DNA from: Chryseobacterium culicis
GTDB taxonomy: Bacteria; Bacteroidota; Bacteroidia; Flavobacteriales; Weeksellaceae
Reading direction: 5' to 3'
Length of the DNA stretch: 64,000 nucleotides
NCBI RefSeq assembly: GCF_900108365.1
Contig: NZ_FNWQ01000001.1
Coordinates: 868,001 to 932,000, forward strand
Shown: one piece after another, positions 52,395 to 60,092 of the stretch
Position numbering within the stretch: position 1 is the first letter of the stretch
Layout: each line of letters begins with the position of its first letter
Translations under genes and position numbers: made by a program
Notes under the pieces: model-generated
The model's database searches: none
The model's input: the letters and a program-made list of their open reading frames with translations, nothing else
Told to the model about the DNA's origin: nothing

Positions 52395-52997
52395 ATGGAA
52401 ATTTTTGAGGGTTTCTCTATTAAAGAGATCGTTACCAGCTTCATGGTTCTTTTTGCCGTTATTGACATCATCGGCTCAGTTCCTATTATTGTAAGCCTTC
52501 AGCAGAAGTTTGGAAAAATTGAGGCCGGAAAAGCGGCCATTACTGCTGGTCTTATTATGATTGTTTTTCTATTCGTAGGAAATAAAATTCTTAAGCTTAT
52601 TGGGGTGGATGTAAATTCTTTCGCTATTGCCGGAGCTTTTGTGATTTTTGTCATAGCGTTGGAAATGATTTTAGGAATTGAAATCAATAAGACAACCGAA
52701 GCAAAGGCCGCATCCATCGTACCCATCGCATTTCCGCTTGTTGCAGGTGCCGGAACACTCACCACAGCGCTGTCTCTGAGAGCTGAATTTCATGATATTA
52801 ATATTATCTTCGGAATCGTTCTTAATACAATTTTCGTATATTTGGTGCTGAAATCAGCGAAATGGCTGGAGAAGAAAATCGGGGATGCTACCTTAATGAT
52901 CCTTCAGAAAGTTTTCGGAATCATCCTTTTGGCAATTTCAATTAAATTATTCACTGCAAATTTTGCCCAGCTGGTGCAGAATTATATTAATTTTTAA
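52395..52997 (+). CDS. MarC-family membrane protein
   Basis: A 200-residue integral membrane protein with six helices, typical of MarC/YchE. Conserved parts are FAVIDIIGSVPIIV near the N-terminus and VPIAFPLVAGAGTLTTAL near residue 115. Despite the name, no multiple-resistance role is established for the family. A small membrane protein gene follows after five bases. Confidence 0.9.
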   Translation: MEIFEGFSIKEIVTSFMVLFAVIDIIGSVPIIVSLQQKFGKIEAGKAAITAGLIMIVFLFVGNKILKLIGVDVNSFAIAGAFVIFVIALEMILGIEINKTTEAKAASIVPIAFPLVAGAGTLTTALSLRAEFHDINIIFGIVLNTIFVYLVLKSAKWLEKKIGDATLMILQKVFGIILLAISIKLFTANFAQLVQNYINF

Positions 52998-53002
52998 GAG
53001 TC

Positions 53003-53203
53003 ATGAAGAAGTTTTATAAAGTATTTTTAGTACTGTTTATTGTATTCATCGCCATCAATCTTTATGCTATTAACTGGCAGGCAACAGATATCCTGGGAGA
53101 TGAAGATAACGTTAGGTTTGCATTTTCAGCCGGAGCTGCCGGAATAGGTCTTATCCTGCTTTTTGTAATGGATACCTGGAGCAGAATCGGATTAAAAAAA
53201 TAA
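53003..53203 (+). CDS. Small two-helix membrane protein
   Basis: A 66-residue protein with helices near residues 6-24 and 42-58 around an acidic loop (DILGDEDNVRF). It follows marC after five bases, so it is probably co-transcribed. No named family is recognised. Confidence 0.7.
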   Translation: MKKFYKVFLVLFIVFIAINLYAINWQATDILGDEDNVRFAFSAGAAGIGLILLFVMDTWSRIGLKK

Positions 53204-53223
53204 ATTGAATTTTTCAATATAAT

Positions 53224-53258
53224 ACAGCCTCTTTCTTTGGAAGGAGGTTTTTGTTTTT
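53224..53258 (+). terminator. Terminator of the marC operon
   Basis: CCTCTTTC pairs with GAAGGAGG (one G-T pair) across TTTG and is followed by TTTTTGTTTTT. Confidence 0.7.
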
Positions 53259-53279
53259 ATAAGAGGGCATCCGGTAACA

Positions 53280-54248
53280 CTAAGATATTACAAGATTTTT
53301 CAATATCGCTTCAGATTTCAGCTCTGTTTCTCTCCATTCTTTGTCCGGGTTGCTTTGAGCGGTGATTCCACCACCTACGAAAACATGCACAGCATCTTTG
53401 TAAAGTCTTGCGCAACGGAGATTGACAAAATAAAGAATACTTTCGCCGGTTTCCACTTTGATATAACCGGCATAAAATTCACGGGGAAATTTTTCATAGT
53501 GACGGATATTTTCATTGCAGAAATCTTTTGGAATCCCACAAACGGCAGGAGTAGGGTGCAGATCCTGAATAATTCGGTCGAGATCTTCCGGTTGAATTGT
53601 TGTTTTAAAATCTGTACGTAAATGTTTAATATTTCCTGAGATATGATCGTATGTTTCAGATTGTTCAATACGGCCAGAATAATTTTTAAGAATATCCCGA
53701 ATATAAGTGCTTACAGGCTTTTGCTCTTCTATTTCCTTTTCAGACCATTCTTCAGAAACGGGAAGGGTTCCGGCAAGAGCCATGGTTTCAAATTCATGGG
53801 TTGTTTTATTAAACTTTCCTAAAACTTCGGAAAACGCTCCCATCCAGGCATTCTTGCCATCATTAAACAGGTATCTGAAAGCATTCGGGTAAGAGACACA
53901 CAAGTTTTTAAAACTCTCTTTATAATTGATGGTATTGAAATCTGTAACTATTTTCCTTCTTGAATAAACAAGCTTCGGAAGATTGTTTTCTTTAATCACT
54001 GCAATAACCTGCTCCAAGGTGTTACAATATTCTTCTTTGGTTTCAGCGGAATACTTTGCGGTGTTACTATTCAGTGTTTCGCTGGTGATGGAGATATTGT
54101 CAAATTCGGCAGGATTTACTTCAAAAATATCTCCGTTAAAGCTGATTTGATCTGAGCCATCATAAGAAAAAAAGCTAACGGCATTCTTAGTGTTTTTTTC
54201 ATCAGCAGACAGTAGTCTTTCGTTGAAGGGAAGTTTGAAATAAATCAT
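53280..54248 (-). CDS. Isochorismate synthase (chorismate-binding enzyme)
   Basis: A 322-residue chorismate-binding enzyme, short for MenF/EntC but typical for Bacteroidota. Signature segments are LPKLVYSRRKIV, GAFSEVLGKFNKTTHEFETMALAGTLP, HLRTDFKT, LHPTPAVCGIPK and HVFVGGGITAQSNPDKEWRETELK. The catalytic Glu/Lys context and the A-G-T motif fit isochorismate synthases. Given menC elsewhere in the window, the likely pathway is menaquinone rather than siderophore synthesis. The promoter is at 54322. Confidence 0.88.
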   Translation of the reverse strand: MIYFKLPFNERLLSADEKNTKNAVSFFSYDGSDQISFNGDIFEVNPAEFDNISITSETLNSNTAKYSAETKEEYCNTLEQVIAVIKENNLPKLVYSRRKIVTDFNTINYKESFKNLCVSYPNAFRYLFNDGKNAWMGAFSEVLGKFNKTTHEFETMALAGTLPVSEEWSEKEIEEQKPVSTYIRDILKNYSGRIEQSETYDHISGNIKHLRTDFKTTIQPEDLDRIIQDLHPTPAVCGIPKDFCNENIRHYEKFPREFYAGYIKVETGESILYFVNLRCARLYKDAVHVFVGGGITAQSNPDKEWRETELKSEAILKNLVIS

Positions 54249-54321
54249 GATCTATGAAGGGATTTTGAAAACCACCCACCGGAAATACTACAGAAGATTC
54301 CGGACGTAATTTTCCTTTCTG

Positions 54322-54329
54322 CAAAGGTA
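54322..54329 (-). promoter_or_regulatory. -7 promoter box for isochorismate synthase
   Basis: The minus strand reads TACCTTTG, a perfect TAnnTTTG, 73 bases before the ATG. It lies just past the terminator of the upstream thioesterase gene. Confidence 0.55.
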
Positions 54330-54349
54330 TTATTAGTCTTAAAGATGTC

Positions 54350-54392
54350 AAAATAAAAAGAGCTTAAATTTACTTTAAGCTCTTTTTATTTT
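54350..54392. terminator. Strong terminator after the hotdog thioesterase
   Basis: Perfect 19-base arms (54350-54368 and 54374-54392, core AAAAAGAGCTTAAA) around a 5-base loop end in T/A-rich sequence on both strands. Confidence 0.85.
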
Positions 54393-54405
54393 ATGTTGAT
54401 GCAAC

Positions 54406-54834
54406 TTATCTTTTGATGATATTATTTGTCATCGTAGTATGATTGATAAGGACTCCTTTTTCGTCACGGATTTCAATTTCAGAAACATGCATGGTTTTTC
54501 CTTTTCTGATAAAACGTGCTGTAGCGGTTACAATGCCGTCTTTTTTGCTTCTCAGGTGGTTAGAGTTAATATTGGTTCCCACCCCGTAGTACTTTTCACC
54601 ATCAATAAAAATATTAGACAGGCTTGAACCTAACGTTTCAGCCAGAACACAGCTTGCGCCTCCGTGCATGATGCCAAACGGCTGGTGCGTTCTGGGAAGA
54701 ACGGGCATTGTGGCGGTAAGCGTTTCATTTTCGAGATCAATATCTATGAAATTTATTTCAAGAGTCTTCGCAAGCGTTACGTCTCCCCAGTTATTGATGA
54801 ATGCTAATATTTCTTCTTTTGTCTGACCTTTCAT
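54406..54834 (-). CDS. PaaI/MenI-type hotdog thioesterase
   Basis: A 142-residue hotdog-fold acyl-CoA thioesterase. The catalytic motif HGGASCVLAETLGS (near residues 58-71) and GTNINSNHLRSKKDGIVTATA place it with PaaI/EntH/MenI. It lies next to isochorismate synthase, so 1,4-dihydroxy-2-naphthoyl-CoA hydrolase (the menaquinone step) is a reasonable guess. The genes have separate promoters, so co-regulation is not implied. A heptamer tandem repeat lies upstream. Confidence 0.82.
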   Translation of the reverse strand: MKGQTKEEILAFINNWGDVTLAKTLEINFIDIDLENETLTATMPVLPRTHQPFGIMHGGASCVLAETLGSSLSNIFIDGEKYYGVGTNINSNHLRSKKDGIVTATARFIRKGKTMHVSEIEIRDEKGVLINHTTMTNNIIKR

Positions 54835-54870
54835 TTTTTATAGTTGATAAATGATGATTGATTAATTTTG

Positions 54871-54912
54871 CCTCTAGCCTCTAGCCTCTAGCCTCTAGCC
54901 TCTAGCCTCCAG
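54871..54912 (-). repeat. Heptamer tandem repeat (CCTCTAG)6
   Basis: Five perfect and one imperfect copies of CCTCTAG sit between the acyltransferase stop and the thioesterase start. On the transcribed strand the unit is CTAGAGG, which carries a ribosome-binding-like AGAGG. The 7-base unit is not a multiple of 3, so copy-number change would alter spacing. Confidence 0.9.
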
Positions 54913-54915
54913 CCT

Positions 54916-55503
54916 TTAATTCTGTTCAGTTCCCATAATATTGGGATTCCAGTTTTCAGGGACTTTAGGAACAATGTCATTTTTTACATAATAGTCCTGA
55001 ATTTCCTGCATAATTTCTGAAAAAGGAACCGAAGCTATTCTCTCATATGGGATGGTATAACCAAGATAAACAATTTTTCTTTTGAAATCACCTGCTGCCA
55101 GTACAATGGGGACTTTTGCAGCGAGTGCCATATGATAGAAACCTTTTCTCCATTTCGGAACCCAGCTTCTTGTTCCTTCCGGGGTAATGACAAGGCTGAA
55201 GTCTTCTTTTGCGAACTGGCTGGCAACAAAATTTACCAGATCATTTTTCTGGCTCCTGTCGATACCAATACCCCCAAGACCTTTTACAACACCTCCATAC
55301 CAGGCTTTCGTGTGAGCATCTTTAATGATAATTTTTAAAGGCTTTTCCAGTGACCAATAGGCGAAATTTCCTAAAATGTATTCCATATTATGGGTATGGG
55401 GTGCTACCACAAGGATACACCGGTTCAGGTTGTTGACATCGCCCTGCAGAACGACTTTCCAGCCTAATATTTTTAACATTGCTTTGCCTATAAGCTTTTT
55501 CAT
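54916..55503 (-). CDS. Lysophospholipid (1-acyl-glycerol-3-phosphate) acyltransferase family protein
   Basis: A 195-residue PlsC-like acyltransferase without clear membrane helices. The second motif TPEGTRSW (near residue 108) is intact. The first motif reads PHTHNMEY (near 35-42), so the usual HX4D Asp is replaced by Glu; most relatives have HTSNWD. It could still be active. It is the gene immediately upstream of the hotdog thioesterase on the same strand. A terminator-like structure lies just before its start, so it needs its own promoter. Confidence 0.85.
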   Translation of the reverse strand: MKKLIGKAMLKILGWKVVLQGDVNNLNRCILVVAPHTHNMEYILGNFAYWSLEKPLKIIIKDAHTKAWYGGVVKGLGGIGIDRSQKNDLVNFVASQFAKEDFSLVITPEGTRSWVPKWRKGFYHMALAAKVPIVLAAGDFKRKIVYLGYTIPYERIASVPFSEIMQEIQDYYVKNDIVPKVPENWNPNIMGTEQN

Positions 55504-55514
55504 AGATTTCTTGG

Positions 55515-55555
55515 ATTAAAAACAAAAAAGTATAACCAAACTTTGGTTATACTTT
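55515..55555 (-). terminator. Terminator of the micropeptide transcript
   Basis: Perfect 14-base arms (55527-55540 and 55542-55555; AGTATAACC / GGTTATACT core) are followed on the minus strand by TTTTGTTTTT. It ends a transcript coming from 55582 and above, just before the acyltransferase gene. Confidence 0.65.
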
Positions 55556-55581
55556 ACAAATATATTGAAATATTATCGCTC

Positions 55582-55644
55582 TTAAAACAAACCGCTAATT
55601 AAATCTACGATTTTCAGTACGAATTCCATTGCAAATTGTATCAT
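55582..55644 (-). CDS. Candidate 20-residue amphipathic micropeptide
   Basis: A minus-strand ATG frame of 20 codons encodes a peptide rich in hydrophobic residues with periodic charge (MIQFAMEFVLKIVDLI..., ending SGLF), which could form an amphipathic helix. It is followed 27 bases later by a perfect terminator. The best promoter-like box is TAATTTCG at 55691-55698 (one mismatch to TAnnTTTG). Such a compact unit resembles small toxin or membrane peptides or an sRNA with a small frame. Chance is possible; no family is recognised. Confidence 0.35.
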   Translation of the reverse strand: MIQFAMEFVLKIVDLISGLF

Positions 55645-55818
55645 GATAAGAAGGTGTTTTTGGTTGGTTGGTTATTAAATTTTTGCTCTACGAAATTAAA
55701 CTTTTTTTTTCATATAAGAAACTAAATAAGTCTTTATTTTCAGTTTTCTGAGAGAAGAAGGGTGTGAATTTCAAACGGTTGCCATCCACCCACACCTTCT
55801 ACCACTCTCTGAAGTTAA

Positions 55819-57540
55819 TTATTTAGTCTGTATGGAAATTTCGTTTTTTCCGTCTTTGATTTTGATGTCCATATCTTTATTGGATTTCTTGATAGTAGAC
55901 ACTGCAGAATCAATTACTTTCTTTGCCTGGTTGTTCGGAACTTTTTTACCGTTTACAATGATGCTGTCTTTATCATCAGAGTTGTATTCAATACTTGAAC
56001 CGTTTACCGTAATTTTATTTTTTTCAATTCTTACCCCGTTGTGGTCTTCATCTCTGTCCTGATCATCATCATTGATACCGTCTCCGTCTAAATCACCATC
56101 TATATGGATACCATCTTTTTTCATGGAAATAACAACGGTTTTTTGCGGAACTACAAGTTCATAATTCAGGCTGTAATCTCTGAATCTGTGCTCGTATGGA
56201 TATTTGATGTAGTTAGGAAGAAGTACTTTGTTGTTTACAATTTCCACAGGAACCGTCATCTGGATAGGGAAGTTATATCCTTTTCCTTCTTTTTTAATGA
56301 TCAGATAAGGGGTTTTAATATCCGGTTTTCTTGTAACGTCTACAGAAATATAATCTTCTTCATAAACTGTTCTTTTATCAGAATAAATATCATTGTTATA
56401 CCCTTTGAAATTCTGAGGGATGTTGATCTGTTTTACATCTACATACACCGTATCCGAAGTAGTGTTGATGGCAACATTTTCCACATCTTCCTTACTGCCT
56501 CTGTAGATCATATCTTTCTTAGCCATGCTGATTCCGAAGTACGTTCCCAGCCCGATAAGAAGAAGGAATAAGCCTCCGATTACCCATCCGATATTTCTCA
56601 GTTTTGTTTTTGGAGAAAAGATCTTGATGCTTAATAAGCTGAAAAGGATTGCCGGAATTAAGCTCCCGATGACCATCATGGCTGCCAGTACTTTATCAAG
56701 TCCCTGATCATCCATATAAAATCTGATTTCGTTAGCTCCTGGGAAATCCGTATCCATTGCAAAAAGGGCAAATAATACAAATACTCCGATAATGCTTCCT
56801 ACAGCCATCAATACAAAGAATCCTCCTACAATGTACTTGAATATATTCCAGACTCCGCTGCTTGCGTTGCTGATATACGGCTTGTTTTCGTTATAGATTT
56901 CTCCGACCCTCTGAGTAGATTCATTGGCAAACTGTACCAATTTATTAGACTCATTCTTAAGATTGTCGAAGTTCATAGGCTTTCCCTGCATTTTCAGGAA
57001 ATCTGCTGCTGTTTCAGCTTTTGGAAGAACAATCCAAAGGATTACGTAAAGAAGACCAATCAGTGAAGAAGAGATCGCTGCTGTAAAAATTCCCAGTATG
57101 AAAATCCCCAGCCAGATTGCTCTCATGGTAGTAATATCCATTCCTACATATTGCGCTAAACCGGCACAAACTCCTGCTACTTTTTGTTTTTCCGGATCAC
57201 GGAACAATTGTTTTTTATCGGTATAGCTGGTTCCTGAATTATAATTTCTTGCAGATGTTTTTTCAGAAAAATAAGCTTCTTCCTGTTCTTCAATTTTTTC
57301 AGGGCTTCCGATCTGTGCAATTACCTTTTCTACATCGGTATCGTTAATCACTTCACGTTTTCCTAAAGAATCTTTGAAGATTTCCACCATTCTTATTTCT
57401 ATGTCATGCATTACTTCATCCGCCTCAGAAGCATCCAGAGAGCTTCTCAGAGCATTCAGGTAATCGCTGAGCTTTATATATGCGTGTTCTTCTATGGTAA
57501 AAGAAAAACCTGCGAGTCCTATTGAGAGTGTCTTGTTCAT
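55819..57540 (-). CDS. PspC-domain membrane protein
   Basis: A 573-residue protein. Residues 1-90 form a helical cytoplasmic region (SDYLNALRSSLDASEADEVMHDIEIRMVEIF) of the kind often found with PadR partners. A PspC domain follows near 110-172 (KQLFRDPEKQKVAGVCAGLAQYVGMD), then three or more helices (near 230-350), and a C-terminal extracytoplasmic domain with an Asp-rich stretch (DGDLDGDGINDDDQDRDEDH) that could bind Ca2+. It is 11 bases downstream of the PadR gene. The pair probably senses envelope stress. Confidence 0.88.
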   Translation of the reverse strand: MNKTLSIGLAGFSFTIEEHAYIKLSDYLNALRSSLDASEADEVMHDIEIRMVEIFKDSLGKREVINDTDVEKVIAQIGSPEKIEEQEEAYFSEKTSARNYNSGTSYTDKKQLFRDPEKQKVAGVCAGLAQYVGMDITTMRAIWLGIFILGIFTAAISSSLIGLLYVILWIVLPKAETAADFLKMQGKPMNFDNLKNESNKLVQFANESTQRVGEIYNENKPYISNASSGVWNIFKYIVGGFFVLMAVGSIIGVFVLFALFAMDTDFPGANEIRFYMDDQGLDKVLAAMMVIGSLIPAILFSLLSIKIFSPKTKLRNIGWVIGGLFLLLIGLGTYFGISMAKKDMIYRGSKEDVENVAINTTSDTVYVDVKQINIPQNFKGYNNDIYSDKRTVYEEDYISVDVTRKPDIKTPYLIIKKEGKGYNFPIQMTVPVEIVNNKVLLPNYIKYPYEHRFRDYSLNYELVVPQKTVVISMKKDGIHIDGDLDGDGINDDDQDRDEDHNGVRIEKNKITVNGSSIEYNSDDKDSIIVNGKKVPNNQAKKVIDSAVSTIKKSNKDMDIKIKDGKNEISIQTK

Positions 57541-57551
57541 AGCTTTGTTTT

Positions 57552-57881
57552 TTAATTTTGTTGGGTGATTTGGTTTACTGAGGCTGTCAGTTCATTCCAT
57601 GTATTGAGAAGTTCATCCAGGAAAAGTTTTCCTTTTTCTGTAATCTGATAATATTTTCTGGGTGGTCCTCCTGTAGATTCTTCCCATCTGTAAGAGAGAA
57701 ACTCTCCGTTTTTTAGTCTTGTGAGAAGAGGGTAGAGGGTCCCTTCCACTACATCCAGTTTTCCTTTTTTCAGTTCGTCAATAAGATCAGAAACATACAT
57801 TTCTCTGTTATTGATGAGACTTAGAATACAGAATTCCAGAATTCCTTTTCGCATTTGCGCTTTGGTATTTTCGGTATTCAT
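57552..57881 (-). CDS. PadR-family transcriptional regulator
   Basis: A 109-residue winged-helix repressor of the short PadR (subfamily 2) type. Landmarks are RKGILEFCILSLINNREMYVSDLIDEL, LDVVEGTLYPLLTRLKNGEFLSYRWEES and GGPPRKYYQITEKGK, covering helix-turn-helix and wing. It is the first gene of a two-gene unit with pspC. A 7-base inverted repeat overlapping the promoter at 57951-57973 is a probable autoregulatory operator. Confidence 0.93.
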   Translation of the reverse strand: MNTENTKAQMRKGILEFCILSLINNREMYVSDLIDELKKGKLDVVEGTLYPLLTRLKNGEFLSYRWEESTGGPPRKYYQITEKGKLFLDELLNTWNELTASVNQITQQN

Positions 57882-57950
57882 CTTTGATAAGTTTTGTTAA
57901 TTAGTTATATTCTTAGAAAAATGCTCCTAGCTAGCTGAGCCTATTCTAAT

Positions 57951-57973
57951 TTTACATTACAAAGATATGTAAA
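57951..57973. promoter_or_regulatory. Candidate PadR operator overlapping the -7 box
   Basis: TTTACAT and ATGTAAA are perfect 7-base inverted arms around nine bases that contain most of the -7 box. PadR-family operators typically contain ATGT/ACAT half-sites, so repression by occlusion of the promoter is likely. Confidence 0.55.
57960..57967 (-). promoter_or_regulatory. -7 promoter box for padR-pspC
   Basis: The minus strand reads TATCTTTG, a perfect TAnnTTTG, within the inverted repeat at 57951-57973. The leader would be about 75 bases and contains a CTAGCTAG self-complementary segment. Confidence 0.6.
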
Positions 57974-58185
57974 TAAAATGGTATTATGCAATACAAAGTA
58001 GTGAAATTTTTAAAATTAATAATATAATTTATTGATATTCAGTAGTATAATTTTTTATTGAATTTTCCTTTACTATAAATTTAAATGAAAAATGGCTGAT
58101 TATTTTTAAAATTTGAGGAAAAATGTCATGGCCCTGGTACTTATTGTTATATACCCATTTCTTATCATATATTGATTAGGATTCG

Positions 58186-58193
58186 TATTTTTG
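58186..58193 (+). promoter_or_regulatory. -7 promoter box for the XAC2610-like gene
   Basis: TATTTTTG matches TAnnTTTG, 33 bases before the ATG at 58227. The rest of the roughly 345-base gap to padR holds only the padR promoter and operator. Confidence 0.5.
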
Positions 58194-58226
58194 TTGGGAA
58201 AAACACTTAAATCATTTACTGTTACC

Positions 58227-58925
58227 ATGAATACATTCAATAAATATAAGTATATTCCTGCTTTTGTTATACTGGGATCTGCCTGTTTCGGACAATATCA
58301 GTTTGAAGTAAAAAACGCATCGAAAAGCTACGATGCCATTATTCAGATAGAAAATTGCGATAATGGACAGTGCAGCGGAAAAGGAACTGTAGATTTGTTT
58401 GATCAAAAGAATACAAAGGTGCAGACTTTTGTTTCCGGTAATCTGGTGCTGAATATAAACGAAGGGGAAAAGCCTGTAAAGGGAAAAATGTTTCAGCTCA
58501 GGAAAGAAAACAGTCCGGTAATTATTGATGATTTTAATTTTGACGGAACAGAAGATATAGCGGTAAGGAATGGAAATATGGGAAATTACAGTTCCGCTTC
58601 TTATGATGTATACGTATTCAACAGTACAAGAATGGCATTTGTAAAGAGTAACGAGCTTACAGATCTGGCTTCAAATTCCTTTGATATTTTTGGGGTAGAT
58701 GCTCAACGTAAACGTCTCATTACCTTTGGAAAATCCGGCTGCTGCGATCTTTTTACCACAGAATATGCTGTAATACCGAATAAAGGACTTGATAAAGTAC
58801 TGGAAAAAGAAGAAGATATGACGGTAGAAGGCAAAGTAAAAGTAATTACAAAAGAAAAAATAAACAATAAATGGGTGACCAGAACCAAGGTCTATCCATC
58901 AGAACAATATAACAGAGAAAAGTAA
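58227..58925 (+). CDS. Secreted XAC2610-like protein
   Basis: A 232-residue exported protein with signal peptide (MNTFNKYKYIPAFVILGSACFGQ). The mature domain includes DDFNFDGTEDIAVRNGNMGNYSSASYDVYVFN, an FG-GAP/EF-hand-like D-x-N-x-D-G loop characteristic of XAC2610-type proteins that may bind calcium, and two Cys near 170 (GKSGCCDLF). Its function is unknown. I set the start at 58227 for the signal peptide. The HD phosphohydrolase begins one base after its stop codon. Confidence 0.75.
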   Translation: MNTFNKYKYIPAFVILGSACFGQYQFEVKNASKSYDAIIQIENCDNGQCSGKGTVDLFDQKNTKVQTFVSGNLVLNINEGEKPVKGKMFQLRKENSPVIIDDFNFDGTEDIAVRNGNMGNYSSASYDVYVFNSTRMAFVKSNELTDLASNSFDIFGVDAQRKRLITFGKSGCCDLFTTEYAVIPNKGLDKVLEKEEDMTVEGKVKVITKEKINNKWVTRTKVYPSEQYNREK

Positions 58926-58926
58926 G

Positions 58927-59523
58927 ATGAAAATTCAGAAAGAAATAGATTTTATCCTGGCTGTGGATGCTTTGAAAAACGTGCAGCGAAGAAACTATAA
59001 TGCCGATGACTCCCGAAGAGAAAACACAGCAGAACATTCCTGGCAGATCATTATTCTGGCTCAAATTCTTTATCCTTATGCTAAAAACCGCGCTGATATT
59101 GATTTATTAAGAGTTATAAGAATGCTTTCTATTCATGATCTTGTAGAGATAGAAGCCGGAGATACTTTTATTTTTGATGAAAAAGCAATGGTTGGAAAGT
59201 TCGAAAGAGAAAAGGCATCTGCCCAAAAGATTTTCGGAATTCTGGATGAACCTTTACGTACAGAATTCTTTAATTTATGGCTTGAATTTGAAGATGAAAA
59301 AACACCTGATGCTATTTTCGCATGTGGAATTGACCGTATTATGCCGTTTATCCTAAATTCCCATACTTCAGGAAAAAGCTGGACAGAAGCAGGCGTGACG
59401 GAAAAACAGATCCGCAATATGCTTGAAAATGCCATCAGCAGAGCATCGGACGAAATGGGAGAGGCCTTTGAACTGTTGCTGAACCAAAATCTGGAAACAG
59501 AGAAAGTGGTAAAATCACTGTAA
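58927..59523 (+). CDS. HD-domain phosphohydrolase (YfbR-like)
   Basis: A 198-residue metal-dependent HD-domain protein resembling 5'-deoxynucleotidase YfbR and related hydrolases. Metal ligands are in NTAEHSWQIIILAQIL (His near residue 38) and MLSIHDLVEIEAGDTF (His-Asp near residue 65), with a later DRIMPF Asp. The likely substrate is a nucleoside monophosphate. It begins one base after the previous gene and ends at a strong terminator. Confidence 0.85.
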   Translation: MKIQKEIDFILAVDALKNVQRRNYNADDSRRENTAEHSWQIIILAQILYPYAKNRADIDLLRVIRMLSIHDLVEIEAGDTFIFDEKAMVGKFEREKASAQKIFGILDEPLRTEFFNLWLEFEDEKTPDAIFACGIDRIMPFILNSHTSGKSWTEAGVTEKQIRNMLENAISRASDEMGEAFELLLNQNLETEKVVKSL

Positions 59524-59535
59524 GAGACATAGAAT

Positions 59536-59569
59536 AAGACTCGGGCGGCCTTTGGCCGCCCGAGTCTTT
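59536..59569. terminator. Strong bidirectional terminator
   Basis: Perfect 15-base G+C-rich arms (59536-59550 and 59554-59568, core CTCGGGCGGCC) with a TTT loop and flanking A/T lie between converging genes. Confidence 0.9.
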
Positions 59570-59573
59570 ATAT

Positions 59574-59957
59574 TTACAGGATTTGGATGGGTTTCTTAAA
59601 TTCATCGATTGCTACAAAAGTAAAATCACCCACAATGGCTTTTTCTCTTTCGTAAGAATACATTTGTTCGGTATAGATTTCAACATTTACTTTCATACTG
59701 GTTTTTCCTACGTATGAAACTTTCCCGATCAATTCCACAATGGTTCCGGCAGGAATAGGTTTTTTGAAATCTATTTTGTCACTGCTTACCGTTACCACTC
59801 TTTTTCTGGCAAAACGGGTAGCGGTAATAAAAGCTACTTCATCCATCAGCTGCATAGCCGTACCACCAAAAAGGGTATCATAATGATTCGTTGTGTTAGG
59901 GAAAACCGCTTTAAAGATTCTGGTTTCGGAGGCTTCAATTCTTTCTTCTGTAGTCAT
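59574..59957 (-). CDS. Acyl-CoA thioesterase (YciA/BFIT-type hotdog)
   Basis: A 127-residue hotdog acyl-CoA thioesterase with NHYDTLFGGTAMQLMDEVAFITATRFARKRVVTVSSDKIDFKKP in order as short motifs: the NxxGxxFGG-type turn, the catalytic Asp/Glu helix (LMDEVAF), and the V-T-V-S-S-D-K-I-D-F strand. It hydrolyses acyl-CoAs of unknown length. It lies 135 bases downstream of a cobalamin riboswitch on the same strand, with no other gene between. A weak box (TAACTTTC, 60070-60077) and a 24-codon frame (59971-60045) lie in the gap. Confidence 0.9.
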   Translation of the reverse strand: MTTEERIEASETRIFKAVFPNTTNHYDTLFGGTAMQLMDEVAFITATRFARKRVVTVSSDKIDFKKPIPAGTIVELIGKVSYVGKTSMKVNVEIYTEQMYSYEREKAIVGDFTFVAIDEFKKPIQIL

Positions 59958-60092
59958 ATATCATTATTAATTAAAGCGAAAATGAAATAGATATCGGAAC
60001 CACAGAATAATAGCAGGAATCAAGAGAATTCCTGAAACAATTCATCAGATCAATACAACTTCAAATCGCGAAAGTTACTTGTTTAAGAAAAA

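Noticed and set aside
54871..54912. CRISPR array
   Set aside because: The repeat unit is only seven bases with no spacers; it is a simple tandem repeat.
55743..55806. Imperfect hairpin after pspC as a strong terminator
   Set aside because: The GAGAG..AGAAGG..TGTG arms pair imperfectly and no T-run follows on the minus strand; at most a weak 3' structure.
56104..56571. 155-codon frame antisense to pspC
   Set aside because: Composition of a reverse-complement shadow; pspC is clearly the real gene.
59971..60045. 24-codon leader frame between the riboswitch and the thioesterase gene
   Set aside because: Short, no convincing start signal or conserved features; noted in the thioesterase entry but not called as a gene.
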